Shown here: piece by piece, positions 15,922 to 24,349 of the stretch
Numbering within the stretch: the stretch's first letter is position 1
Layout of the letters: each line of letters starts with the position of its first letter
DNA from: Lacticigenium naphthae DSM 19658
GTDB taxonomy: Bacteria; Bacillota; Bacilli; Lactobacillales; Carnobacteriaceae_A
Direction of reading: 5' to 3'
Length of the DNA: 64,000 nucleotides
Assembly: GCF_000425865.1 (NCBI RefSeq)
Contig: NZ_AUEG01000001.1
Coordinates: 372,001 to 436,000 of the forward strand
Position numbers and translations under genes: made by a program
The notes under the pieces: model-generated
Told to the model about the DNA's origin: nothing
The model's database searches: none
The model's input: only the letters and a program-made list of their open reading frames with translations

Positions 15922-17274
15922 ATGGATGCTCGAATTCAAGTCTTGAACGAAAATGAATTACAGGACAACCGTTACGTTGTTTATTGGATGCAAAGTTCAC
16001 AACGAACCGAATATAATCATGCTCTAGAATACGCAATAGTTGAAGCAAACAAGCTTTCAAAGCCTTTGCTCGTTTGTTTTGGATTGACGGCTGAATTTCC
16101 TGAAGCAAACACAAGACATTACACATTTATGCTTGAGGGACTCAAAGAAGTACAAGCGAATTTAGTAGAAAGAGAAATTCAGTTTGTTCTGCGAGCCATT
16201 TCCCCAGAGAAAGCAGCAATAGAAATAGCTCAACTGGCTGCGGTAATGATTGTAGACCGCGGATATTTGCGAATTGAAAGAGATTGGCGGAAAGAAGTTG
16301 CTAACAGTATCGAGTGTCCGCTGATCCAAGTTGAAACAAATGTGATCGTCCCTGTCGAATCGGCATCACCCAAGGAAGAATATGCTGCTCGAACGATCCG
16401 CAAGAAAATTCAAGTTCAACTGGATACTTTCACTTCATCTCTAGAGGAAAACAAAATCCAGCACTTTTCTTTAAATGAAGATTTACCCTTTTCTACCCTG
16501 GTCCCTATTGACATCCCGATACTATTAGACCATCTGCAGGTGGATGGTACGGTTCCAGCTGTGGATGGCTTCAAGGGTGGTACTGGTGAAGCAAAAAAAC
16601 GATTGGCAGATTTTATTGAGCGGAAACTTCCTTTTTTTAATGATGATAGAAACAAACCTGGCTATGATGTTGTTTCTGATATGAGTCCCTATTTGCACTT
16701 TGGTCAAATTTCTCCACTCTATATTTTTCACCAGTTGCAGGCTGCTTCCCCTTCCGAAAATAAGGAATCTTATATTGAAGAGTTGGTTATCCGAAGAGAA
16801 TTGAGCATGAATTTTGTTTTTTATAATGAAAAATACGATCAATATGTTGGCCTTCCTGATTGGGCAAAAGAGACGTTGGCGGATCATGAAAGTGATGAAC
16901 GTAAATTTCTTTACACCCTTAAAGAACTTGAAAAAGCTGGTACTCATGATCCATACTGGAATGCTGCCCAGAATGAAATGGTTTTGACAGGAAAAATGCA
17001 TGGATATATGCGCATGTATTGGGGGAAAAAGATCATTGAATGGAGTCAAAACTCAAAAGAAGCATTTGCTCGGTCTCTCTACTTAAATAATAAATATAAT
17101 TTAGATGGAAGAGATCCCAATAGTTTCACAGGGATTGCCTGGTGTTTTGGAAAACATGATCACGGATGGAAAGAACGAGAGATTTTCGGAAAAGTTCGCT
17201 ACATGAATGCAAAAGGTCTGGAAAGAAAATTTGACATGCAAAAATATGTAGATAAAATAAACGGGCTCCTATAA
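15922..17274 (+). CDS. phrB: Class II CPD photolyase
   Basis: This enzyme repairs UV-induced cyclobutane pyrimidine dimers using FADH- and light. Class II assignment rests on the N-terminal YVVYWMQSSQRTEYNHALEYA, the central HYTFMLEGLKEVQ, PYLHFGQISPLYI, and the C-terminal SFTGIAWCFGKHDHGW then IFGKVRYMNAKGLERKFD; these differ from class I enzymes. Length is 450 residues, as expected. A GGGAGGA site precedes the ATG. The gene is 22 nt after the cation transporter and is probably co-transcribed with it. A heliorhodopsin is encoded 18 kb away in the same window. Confidence 0.94.
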   Translation: MDARIQVLNENELQDNRYVVYWMQSSQRTEYNHALEYAIVEANKLSKPLLVCFGLTAEFPEANTRHYTFMLEGLKEVQANLVEREIQFVLRAISPEKAAIEIAQLAAVMIVDRGYLRIERDWRKEVANSIECPLIQVETNVIVPVESASPKEEYAARTIRKKIQVQLDTFTSSLEENKIQHFSLNEDLPFSTLVPIDIPILLDHLQVDGTVPAVDGFKGGTGEAKKRLADFIERKLPFFNDDRNKPGYDVVSDMSPYLHFGQISPLYIFHQLQAASPSENKESYIEELVIRRELSMNFVFYNEKYDQYVGLPDWAKETLADHESDERKFLYTLKELEKAGTHDPYWNAAQNEMVLTGKMHGYMRMYWGKKIIEWSQNSKEAFARSLYLNNKYNLDGRDPNSFTGIAWCFGKHDHGWKEREIFGKVRYMNAKGLERKFDMQKYVDKINGLL

Positions 17275-17322
17275 AAAAGCTACAGAAGTTAGGATGATCA
17301 CACTCTTATTTCTGTAACTTTT
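17275..17322. terminator. Imperfect bidirectional terminator after the photolyase
   Basis: AAAAG plus TACAGAA pairs with TTCTGTA plus CTTTT around one C-A mismatch, with flanking A and T tracts. It lies between convergent genes and can serve both. Confidence 0.55.
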
Positions 17323-17326
17323 GAGT

Positions 17327-18532
17327 TTAAAAATTTCTAACAGTTTGATCTGCCCACCAAATAGATTCTAAATAGCTAGTAGCCATATAATTAGTGAGCA
17401 TATTTAATTCACGAGACAATTTATCAACCTGAGGCCAATCTGCTTTTTCGTAAGCTTGAATCATTTTAATAAACGAAGCTAAATTGCCTTTCTTACCGAT
17501 CAGCGCGTCCTTGATATCATCGCTAATTGACACATTCTCTAATGCTGTTTCCATGTCCGTATCCAATAGCGCATCAAGAATACTGAATAAACACATTAAG
17601 GATATTTCATGTTGTCTATCGATAAAAGAGCTGTTTTTAGCTAACAATTCACCAAACTTTGAACGAATCAAGGAAAGTCTGAGCAGTTCTAGCGGTTTAT
17701 TGCTCGAAAAGTCCTGAATCATCAGCAAATAGACCCAGTGCTCCAATTCGTTTAATCCCATTCTGACTATTGCCGTACGAACTGTTTTTAACCGTTCTTT
17801 TTTTGATGTAATGTGGTCGATTCTCATGATTCGGTATGCAATATTGATGTCGTTTGAAATGATTTCAGCCAACTTTGTAAAAGAAGCTTCATCTTTCTTC
17901 ATTTCAACAAGGAGCATTTGATAGATAATTTTGGGTGTCTTTTTTATGGCCATTCCAGCTATCATCTGTGGTTTTTGAAAAAAATAGCCTTGGAATAAAT
18001 GAAAACCCAATTTTTTGGCTAGCAAAAACTCTTTTTCGGTTTCAACCTTTTCTGCCAATAATATTTTGTGTTGTTTTAGGTGTGCCTTGACTTGGCTTTC
18101 AATTTCATTTAGGGGAGTTGCCAGTATATCATACTTTATGATGTCCACATCTTTCTCCACTTTTGCTGAATGATTCATTATTTGATAGTCGTCTAAAGCT
18201 ATTTTATATCCCTTTTCTTTCAATTCTATTACGCGCGCAGAAACAGCTTCATCAATTTTAACGGTTTCAAGTATTTCAACAACTAAACGTTCTGGTCGGA
18301 TAAGTTCTAATGAGGAAGATTTGAGCATTTCTGAATCAAAATTCACAAAAGCTTTCGAATCGCCTGCAATATTATCCATTCCCCACTCAAACAATCCACT
18401 CAACACACTAGCAGTAGAAGCTTTTGAAGAAGTCCCGTCATACCCTTTTGATTGCTTCGTTGAACGAAACAGTAATTCATACCCATAAATATTTCGTTGT
18501 TTATTAAATATCGGTTGTCTTGCTATATACAT
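17327..18532 (-). CDS. EAL-HDOD signalling protein (YuxH-like), paralogue 2
   Basis: This is the second EAL-HDOD protein of the window. The start is the ATG at 18532 with AAAGAGG upstream, which gives MYIARQPIFN and 401 residues, exactly the length of the paralogue at 3937-5142. The EAL-like half contains YGYELLFRS, VVEILE, ALDDYQ and IKYDI; the catalytic GTGYSSL loop is missing, so catalysis is doubtful. The HDOD half has KLAEIISNDINIAYRIMRI and TAIVRMGLNELEHW. Both proteins end in an almost identical WADQTVRNF tail. The gene lies 43 nt after the membrane GGDEF gene on the same strand, so the two may be co-transcribed. Confidence 0.9.
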   Translation of the reverse strand: MYIARQPIFNKQRNIYGYELLFRSTKQSKGYDGTSSKASTASVLSGLFEWGMDNIAGDSKAFVNFDSEMLKSSSLELIRPERLVVEILETVKIDEAVSARVIELKEKGYKIALDDYQIMNHSAKVEKDVDIIKYDILATPLNEIESQVKAHLKQHKILLAEKVETEKEFLLAKKLGFHLFQGYFFQKPQMIAGMAIKKTPKIIYQMLLVEMKKDEASFTKLAEIISNDINIAYRIMRIDHITSKKERLKTVRTAIVRMGLNELEHWVYLLMIQDFSSNKPLELLRLSLIRSKFGELLAKNSSFIDRQHEISLMCLFSILDALLDTDMETALENVSISDDIKDALIGKKGNLASFIKMIQAYEKADWPQVDKLSRELNMLTNYMATSYLESIWWADQTVRNF

Positions 18533-18575
18533 ATTCTGCCTCTTTTCAAGCTTGGTTTCCCACAAATTATTTTAG

Positions 18576-20807
18576 CTATTTATTCTGTTTACTCCTGTTT
18601 TTTTCCTTATACATCCGTTGATCAGCAATATTCATTAACTGACTCAACGTTTTTCCATCTTCTGGAAAGAGAGCCATTCCAATACTCGCTTTTGTTATAG
18701 CAGAGTATTTTGAATTTAAACGATAAGCTTCATGATCAATAGATTGCAATCTTATTTTAATCTCTTCAGCTTCTTGAAAGGATTTAATTTTAGGAATAAG
18801 TACTAAGAACTCATCTCCTCCATATCTTGAAACCCAATCTTCTTCACGAATCATTTTACGTAAACGTTGTGCATAGAGTCTTAACAGTCTATCTCCCATT
18901 TGATGCCCATGCTGATCATTTATTTCTTTGAAGTTATTTAAATCGATCACAAATAGGCCGGATTTTCTACTAACATCTTTCTTATTTTGAACATGGTCGA
19001 GAAAAACTTCTTCGAACTTCACTCGGTTGGGCAAACCAGTCAGCTGATCGTAAAATGCCAATTGATGTAATTTTTTTTCCAGTCCTAATTTTTGACTTGC
19101 TTCTTCCAAATGGTAGGAAAGGACATCACTTAAAACAACTTGGAATGCTCCGTATTCACTCTTTTCCTGTTCGTGGAAAGAAAGGAGAAACCCCTTCACT
19201 TCCATCTCATATTTAAGCGGCAAATATTCTATTCTTTCAATTGAATATTTGCCAGTGGGGTCCCCTTTTACTTTCTTATAATACGGTTTATTCACTTTGA
19301 AATTGGATTTGTTTCTTATGCTTTCCCATTGACTTGTAACATATTTTTCCATTTGATTTTCTTTCAATCTCTCCTCTTGAGAGTAAAAATAATCTTGCGG
19401 TTCTCCTTCTTCTATTTCTACGTGCAAATAAACGAACGATGCCCCAGAGAACTTTGTCCATTTTGAGAGCAATTCCATTGTGAGCGATTCTGTTTCGCTT
19501 ATCTGCTTATTCAGAATTACATGTGCTAAGTCGCTGTTCAATTGCAATATATTTACGTTATGGTTATAGTCGATTCCTCTTTTTTTTAATATATATTGGA
19601 TATAGACTGCCAAGCTCGAAAAAATCATCAATAACAAGATCCGACTTATGTGATCAACTGATTGAATTGTATACTGCATTTCTGGGTATTTCATCCCAAA
19701 ATAAATAAATATTCCAAGCGACGTAAATGCAATGAATAATAAACGATTTAAGTTGCTAAATAGAATTGTGAACAATATCATGATGAGGGGGATCCCCATA
19801 CCTGCTACTTGTGCGAAGGACATTTGAAAATACAACAAAATAAATACTATGGTGCATGCCATAAGTATGGTTATTATCCACTCTTTTACTGGTATAGAAA
19901 AATGAGAAATACTCATAAAATACAAAAGATGTCCAACGATGAACAGGGTCGCTCCTGGGCGTATTGCTATATAAAATGAATGTCCCGTAACAAAGTATTC
20001 GATTGCATACACTAAATAAGCCATATAAATTAATCCTAGGCTCAAATACAAATAGCCCCTATCTTTCGCCTCCTCATTCATTAAACCAAAAGAAGTAGAA
20101 AGAATGGACTTCATTTTGCTTCTTTTTTCGTATTTAAATAATATATAGGCTGTTAAAACAAAAGGAATACCTAATAAGATGGGCGCTACAGTAGCATAAA
20201 ACACAAAGTATACTTCACCCAATAGAATCCTTGAAAGTAAAAAGAAAGTATTGGCTATAAAAAACCAGCCGACGTTTCGCTGTATGAGTCTCCTAACTTG
20301 AGATCCGTCTTTTACAATTACTTTTTTTGCTAGCATTGAATAAATGAATAAGCTATAAATAATAGAATATAGACCCAATATACTTTGATTTTCAAAAGTT
20401 GAAAATTGAGATAATAACCCAAATTGGTCAATCGGCATATTCACACTTGAGTTATTTAAGAAGATGACCCCATAAAATATCAACAGCAGAACCATCGGAA
20501 AATAGTTCATGAACAGCCACATTTTATTTTTGTTTTGCATTAGTTGCAATATAAAATGAGTAGTAAGCGGATAAACCACTATTTCAGAAATTTCCGTCAT
20601 GAAACAACTTATTGGGAGTAAATCTAGTGATTCTGCACTAAAAAATAGAGATAAATTAAACATCCATAGACTAAAAATCAAAGAAATCAGCAAAAATAAT
20701 TGCAACAAATGAGATTTTCGATTCAAATGATATAAAATGATTCCTGTAAAATAGAAAAAGATCAATAAAAAAAATAGAAGAAGCGATAAAGTTAGTGGAC
20801 GTTCCAT
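18576..20807 (-). CDS. Multi-helix membrane diguanylate cyclase
   Basis: I chose the ATG at 20807, which follows GGGAGGG by five bases, giving 743 residues. About eleven to twelve hydrophobic helices fill residues 5-410. A linker of about 150 residues that may be GAF-like follows, then a GGDEF domain (about 575-738). The active site SRYGGDEFLVLIP is intact, and REED sits exactly five residues before GGDEF, so the product-inhibition site RxxD is present. This is the only cyclase here with both sites. The N-terminal membrane region is not one of the common MASE types that I can recognise. An EAL-HDOD gene follows on the same strand, and a Crp-like regulator gene is divergent. Confidence 0.9.
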   Translation of the reverse strand: MERPLTLSLLLFFLLIFFYFTGIILYHLNRKSHLLQLFLLISLIFSLWMFNLSLFFSAESLDLLPISCFMTEISEIVVYPLTTHFILQLMQNKNKMWLFMNYFPMVLLLIFYGVIFLNNSSVNMPIDQFGLLSQFSTFENQSILGLYSIIYSLFIYSMLAKKVIVKDGSQVRRLIQRNVGWFFIANTFFLLSRILLGEVYFVFYATVAPILLGIPFVLTAYILFKYEKRSKMKSILSTSFGLMNEEAKDRGYLYLSLGLIYMAYLVYAIEYFVTGHSFYIAIRPGATLFIVGHLLYFMSISHFSIPVKEWIITILMACTIVFILLYFQMSFAQVAGMGIPLIMILFTILFSNLNRLLFIAFTSLGIFIYFGMKYPEMQYTIQSVDHISRILLLMIFSSLAVYIQYILKKRGIDYNHNVNILQLNSDLAHVILNKQISETESLTMELLSKWTKFSGASFVYLHVEIEEGEPQDYFYSQEERLKENQMEKYVTSQWESIRNKSNFKVNKPYYKKVKGDPTGKYSIERIEYLPLKYEMEVKGFLLSFHEQEKSEYGAFQVVLSDVLSYHLEEASQKLGLEKKLHQLAFYDQLTGLPNRVKFEEVFLDHVQNKKDVSRKSGLFVIDLNNFKEINDQHGHQMGDRLLRLYAQRLRKMIREEDWVSRYGGDEFLVLIPKIKSFQEAEEIKIRLQSIDHEAYRLNSKYSAITKASIGMALFPEDGKTLSQLMNIADQRMYKEKNRSKQNK

Positions 20808-20954
20808 TACACCCTCCCTTTCGTGAATCAAATGAATAAATTAACTAAAGTATACCTTAAACTAGTTCAAAATTTCTGTTACATATGAAACACTTCTTAA
20901 TATTTTTTTATAGTTGTCGATAGTATAAATATACCCTTGCGAGGAGACGATCAA

Positions 20955-21617
20955 ATGAATGAGTTGCTTTCTTTAGTAGAGAAGAGTTTTTTAACTACAT
21001 TTCTTACACAAGAAGAAATTCACAGAGCGATAAAGTCAAATCTGATTCAATTAAAAATATTCAATCGTAATACTCGGATGTTTCATGCAGAAGAGTCTCT
21101 CGAACATGCCACTTTTATCTTAGAAGGACAAGCGGAAGCTACTTTACATAATATAAATGGGGATGTTCTTTACCAGCATTTTTATTTAAAGAACGAGATC
21201 ATAGAACCAAATCTACTTTTTGGACCAAATCCCATTATATCTGTTCCAATTTATGCTTCCAAGAAAACATATCTTGCGGTGGTGGATAAAGCGATTGCTT
21301 TTCAATTCATTATTCATCATCCCAAAGCTTGCGAACAATTTTTAACTCAAATCAACACACAATATTCAATGTTGAATCGTCATTTATTTCTAGATCACTC
21401 CTTGAGTATTCGCGAAAAATTATTCTTTTATTTTGATAAAGAACGGATAGAACAGCAAAATGATTGTATCCTTTTACCCTTCACAAAAAAAGATCTCGCA
21501 AATAAATTAATGATTCAAAGAAGCTCCCTACATAGAGAATTAAAAAACATGGTGGAAGATAAATTGATAACTGTTATTGGGAAAGAAATCATCTTACATT
21601 TTGAACCTTTACATTAA
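20955..21617 (+). CDS. Crp/Fnr-family transcriptional regulator
   Basis: A cyclic-nucleotide-binding-type beta barrel (about residues 25-120) is followed by a dimer helix and a C-terminal winged helix-turn-helix (about 145-215, including TKKDLANKLMIQRSSLHRELKNM). The start is the ATG at 20955, with GAGGAG eight bases upstream. The barrel lacks the cAMP-binding arginine-serine motif, and no cysteine cluster for an iron-sulphur centre is visible, so the signal is unknown. It resembles the YeiL-like branch of the family. It is divergent from the large membrane cyclase gene and might control it. Confidence 0.85.
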   Translation: MNELLSLVEKSFLTTFLTQEEIHRAIKSNLIQLKIFNRNTRMFHAEESLEHATFILEGQAEATLHNINGDVLYQHFYLKNEIIEPNLLFGPNPIISVPIYASKKTYLAVVDKAIAFQFIIHHPKACEQFLTQINTQYSMLNRHLFLDHSLSIREKLFFYFDKERIEQQNDCILLPFTKKDLANKLMIQRSSLHRELKNMVEDKLITVIGKEIILHFEPLH

Positions 21618-21621
21618 TGCG

Positions 21622-21679
21622 AAAGTATTACATAAAATGAGATGGAACTATTCGTCCACCTCTTAGCGTAGTACTTTTT
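21622..21679 (+). terminator. Terminator of the Crp-like gene
   Basis: AAAGTATTAC pairs with GTAGTACTTT around an inner stem (GAGATGGA with TCCACCTC, one mismatch) and is followed by T residues. Confidence 0.65.
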
Positions 21680-21698
21680 AGAAAAGACTATATTATTT

Positions 21699-22383
21699 TC
21701 AAAAAACAAACCTGAATCCTGCTCTTAAACCCGTCTGATTATACGAACCAGTAAATTTGTTTTTTGTTCCATCAATTCTTTCAATTTCAATAGTAAAGAC
21801 CGGATACTCCTCTTTTTCAGCCTGTTCATTAGAAACTTTTTCCAAGCTTTCTTCTGCAACAGTCCATATTTTTTCTAGCAAATCATCAACTTATTCAACA
21901 TCAGAAAGAATCATTTTTATTTCTATCTCTTTATGTGTAGTTCTCTCGAAGTTTAATTGTTTTGAAGAACGAATAATTTCTAGTTTTTCTGTCTTAAACT
22001 GGTTCTCCTCTTTTCTATACCCTTGGGAAAACATTCTATGGGAGCAGATTTTTCTTCTATCAAATAGGATCGGATATCTAACAATTTTAAAAGGTGATTC
22101 CAGTTTGGGGGATATGAATTATTTCCTGACCATTTTAGACCTCTCATTCCCTGGAAACGTACGACTAAATCCTACTGTGTATCGTCCATAATAAGAGAAT
22201 CGCTATACTGTTCTTTCCAATTCTGAATTCTAATCTCATTCCATTTTTTTATAATACAGTGCGTTTCTTCCTCTATATAATAAGTCACAACAGTCTCTTC
22301 AAAGGATGGGTATATGTCTTAGTAGCTTTCCCATCTTTTATTTCTATCGAATACGCACAGTAACCTTCAAACAAATCTCCTAT
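21699..22383 (-). pseudogene. Decayed unknown gene with stop codons and frame changes
   Basis: On the minus strand protein-like sequence continues through this stretch but is interrupted. A first piece reads FEETVVTYYIEEETH and ends at a TAG. The same frame then continues with GLKWSGNNSYPPNWNHLLKLL. Another frame carries QLNFERTTHKEIEIKMIL to a TAA. Beyond it comes LLEKIWTVAEESLEKV and a final segment TIEIERIDGTKNKFTGSYN. The SNAYPPNW-like motif occurs in small Firmicutes proteins of unknown function. The pieces may be one gene or two, possibly once continuous with the broken ADP-ribosylglycohydrolase upstream. I assign no function. Confidence 0.55.
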
Positions 22384-23327
22384 TTAAAAACAAATATCTC
22401 TAACTTGACATTCACTCTGTTTGCTTTCCACATCTTGCAGAACTTCTAGCCATCCAGCTACATTCTTATCTTTTAGCCCAAGATAAGAATCAGAATTAGT
22501 TTCTGAATCAGCGGGATGCTTTTCTTTTTTCTGAGAATCATTGGAGTGAATTATGAATTCATCTGGATTTTCTTGCTGCTTAAATTTCATTATGTATTTT
22601 TTCAAAAGACTAAATTCTGATTTAGTCAAAGATTCACCAATTGAAATTGCATTGTGTGTAGTTTCTTCAAATGAAGCTGCCTCAAAAAATGCTCCTAGTG
22701 TTTGTGGTATCGTTTCTTGGCACATAGGGGCCGCAGAATAACTATCCGGAATATCCTTCAATACAAAATCAAGATCATATTTTTTTCATATGAGAAGAAA
22801 TATCACTTTTACACGTTCCACGTCGGGCCAAACAGATAGCTTGCGCAACTGCTTCCGCTCCTTTTTTACCCTTCGTCATGATTGTGTGTGATCTGTGTTA
22901 CGGTTCTTGAAAATTCGATTCCTTCAACTAGGGAGCGAGCACAATCTCCTATCAGACTGATATGCATTGCTTCTCCATTTCCAAAACTATTATATGGTTC
23001 CGGTTTATTTGAAAAAATCCATTGACCAAAAAACTCTCCATAACCGGTATCCGGATATGACCTCCCTGGTATTTGCATCCATTCAACCACCTTGCTTTCA
23101 ATGTGTTCCAAATAATCATCATTTACATCTATTTTACAAATTGACAATTTCAACATTTCTTCTGTTTCCATAATAGCTTTTGCAATTGCAAAGATCATTA
23201 CTGTATCATCCGTAAAAAAGCATTCTGGTGTAACTAATTCAAATTCTTTCTTACGGTAGTTTGTATATTCAAATCGCGAACCGACAATGTCACCAATTAT
23301 CACTCCAATCACATTTCGAACCTTCAT
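22384..23327 (-). pseudogene. Broken ADP-ribosylglycohydrolase family gene
   Basis: The first piece (22866-23327) starts IGVIIGDIVGSRFEYTN and continues ELVTPECFFTDDTVM, the metal-binding N-terminus of DraG-type ADP-ribosylglycohydrolases. After HNHDEG the frame stops. The expected continuation, EAVAQAICLARRGTCKSD, is found in another frame at about 22780-22860. A third frame (22384-22761) then gives SYSAAPMCQETIPQTLGAFFEA and NAISIG. The conserved GGDSDT metal site that should follow is missing and is replaced by ESLTKSEF, so there is also an internal deletion. At least two frameshifts plus the deletion make it non-functional. Confidence 0.8.
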
Positions 23328-23686
23328 TCGATAAATCTAAAATAAAAAGATCAATTGTCTAAAGGAAATACCGTATCGTGGAATCCGTTGAGGCTATTTA
23401 CTTTTGAGCCAGTTTACTAGTGATGGCTTCCATTATTTTAAATGTACAAACTAAAGGGTAATTTCGATCACGATTATCCAATTCTACCTATTGTTTCACT
23501 TACTCTTTTTACTTATTGAAAATGAACTCACACTCTAAATATTGGTAACAATCCATAATTTTAAGCGAGTATTATATCTGTATTTCAACACCAAAAATTT
23601 TACGTTTTTATATCATTTATTCACCCCACCGGTTGCTCAGATACAATAGATAGCATTGCTACTTTTTCCTATTCTTAAAAAATGCC
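23328..23686. other. Gene-free stretch
   Basis: No convincing coding sequence, strong hairpin or promoter was seen in these 359 bases. They follow the broken gene and may contain further decayed sequence. Confidence 0.5.
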
Positions 23687-24349
23687 TTAATCAACTATCC
23701 CAACTGTTCGTTTAACGTCTTGAAGAAATATTATCCCATTACCTGGTTTATCCAGATTTAGTTTTTGACGAATCGACTCTATTGTTTGTTCAACAATTTC
23801 TTCTTTAACCAAAATCAACACTGTCTCTTTTTCGGGTTCAACTTCCATATTAAACAACCGTATTGTTTCGTTAACACCTGATCCTCGTGCATTGATGATT
23901 GTACCTCCTTTAGCACCTACTGCATTAGCTGCTTCCACTACATCTTCTGCATTTCCTTTATTAACAATAGCTACTATTAACTGATACATTGACTCCCTCC
24001 TACTTTCTTCTGAATTTTTTTGCCTTTTCATTCTGGATCCTATTACCTGTTCAATAGAAGTAGAAAAAATTATCCCTCGATTGGGTTTATCCAGTTTGAA
24101 TTTCTTCTGTAATTCAGGCATAACTTTGGTAACTGTTACTGAAGTTGCACCTAGTAGAACTATCTCCTTTTTTTCTTCATAAATCGAAAAAAAGTTAAGA
24201 CGTTCATCACTTACTGTACCTTTTCCATAAATTACCGTTCCGCCTGGGATTCCTAATTTTTTTGCATGTTGTAAAACTTTGCTTCCCATTCTATTATTAA
24301 CGATAATATAAAGCAGTTCAAAACAGCTTGATTGTTTCTCACTTCCCAA
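23687..24349 (-). CDS. Tandem PII-like regulatory protein (two PII domains)
   Basis: The protein contains two consecutive PII/GlnB-like units (about residues 8-105 and 115-220). Each repeats the same order of motifs: GIPGGTVIYGKG and GAKGGTIINARG, then KKEIVLLG and EKETVLILV, then KLDKPNRGIIF and NLDKPGNGIIF. The start is TTG at 24349 within the 3' end of the DUF1538 gene. GGAGGAG inside that gene is its ribosome binding site, so the two are translationally coupled with an 11-nt overlap. The canonical uridylylation tyrosine loop is not evident. PII-like proteins commonly gate membrane transporters in response to nucleotides, so control of the DUF1538 protein is the natural inference. Confidence 0.88.
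   Translation of the reverse strand: MGSEKQSSCFELLYIIVNNRMGSKVLQHAKKLGIPGGTVIYGKGTVSDERLNFFSIYEEKKEIVLLGATSVTVTKVMPELQKKFKLDKPNRGIIFSTSIEQVIGSRMKRQKNSEESRRESMYQLIVAIVNKGNAEDVVEAANAVGAKGGTIINARGSGVNETIRLFNMEVEPEKETVLILVKEEIVEQTIESIRQKLNLDKPGNGIIFLQDVKRTVGIVD

Noticed and set aside
16525-17049. Minus-strand frame of 174 codons inside the photolyase gene
   Set aside because: It is antisense to conserved photolyase motifs and has no recognisable protein features.
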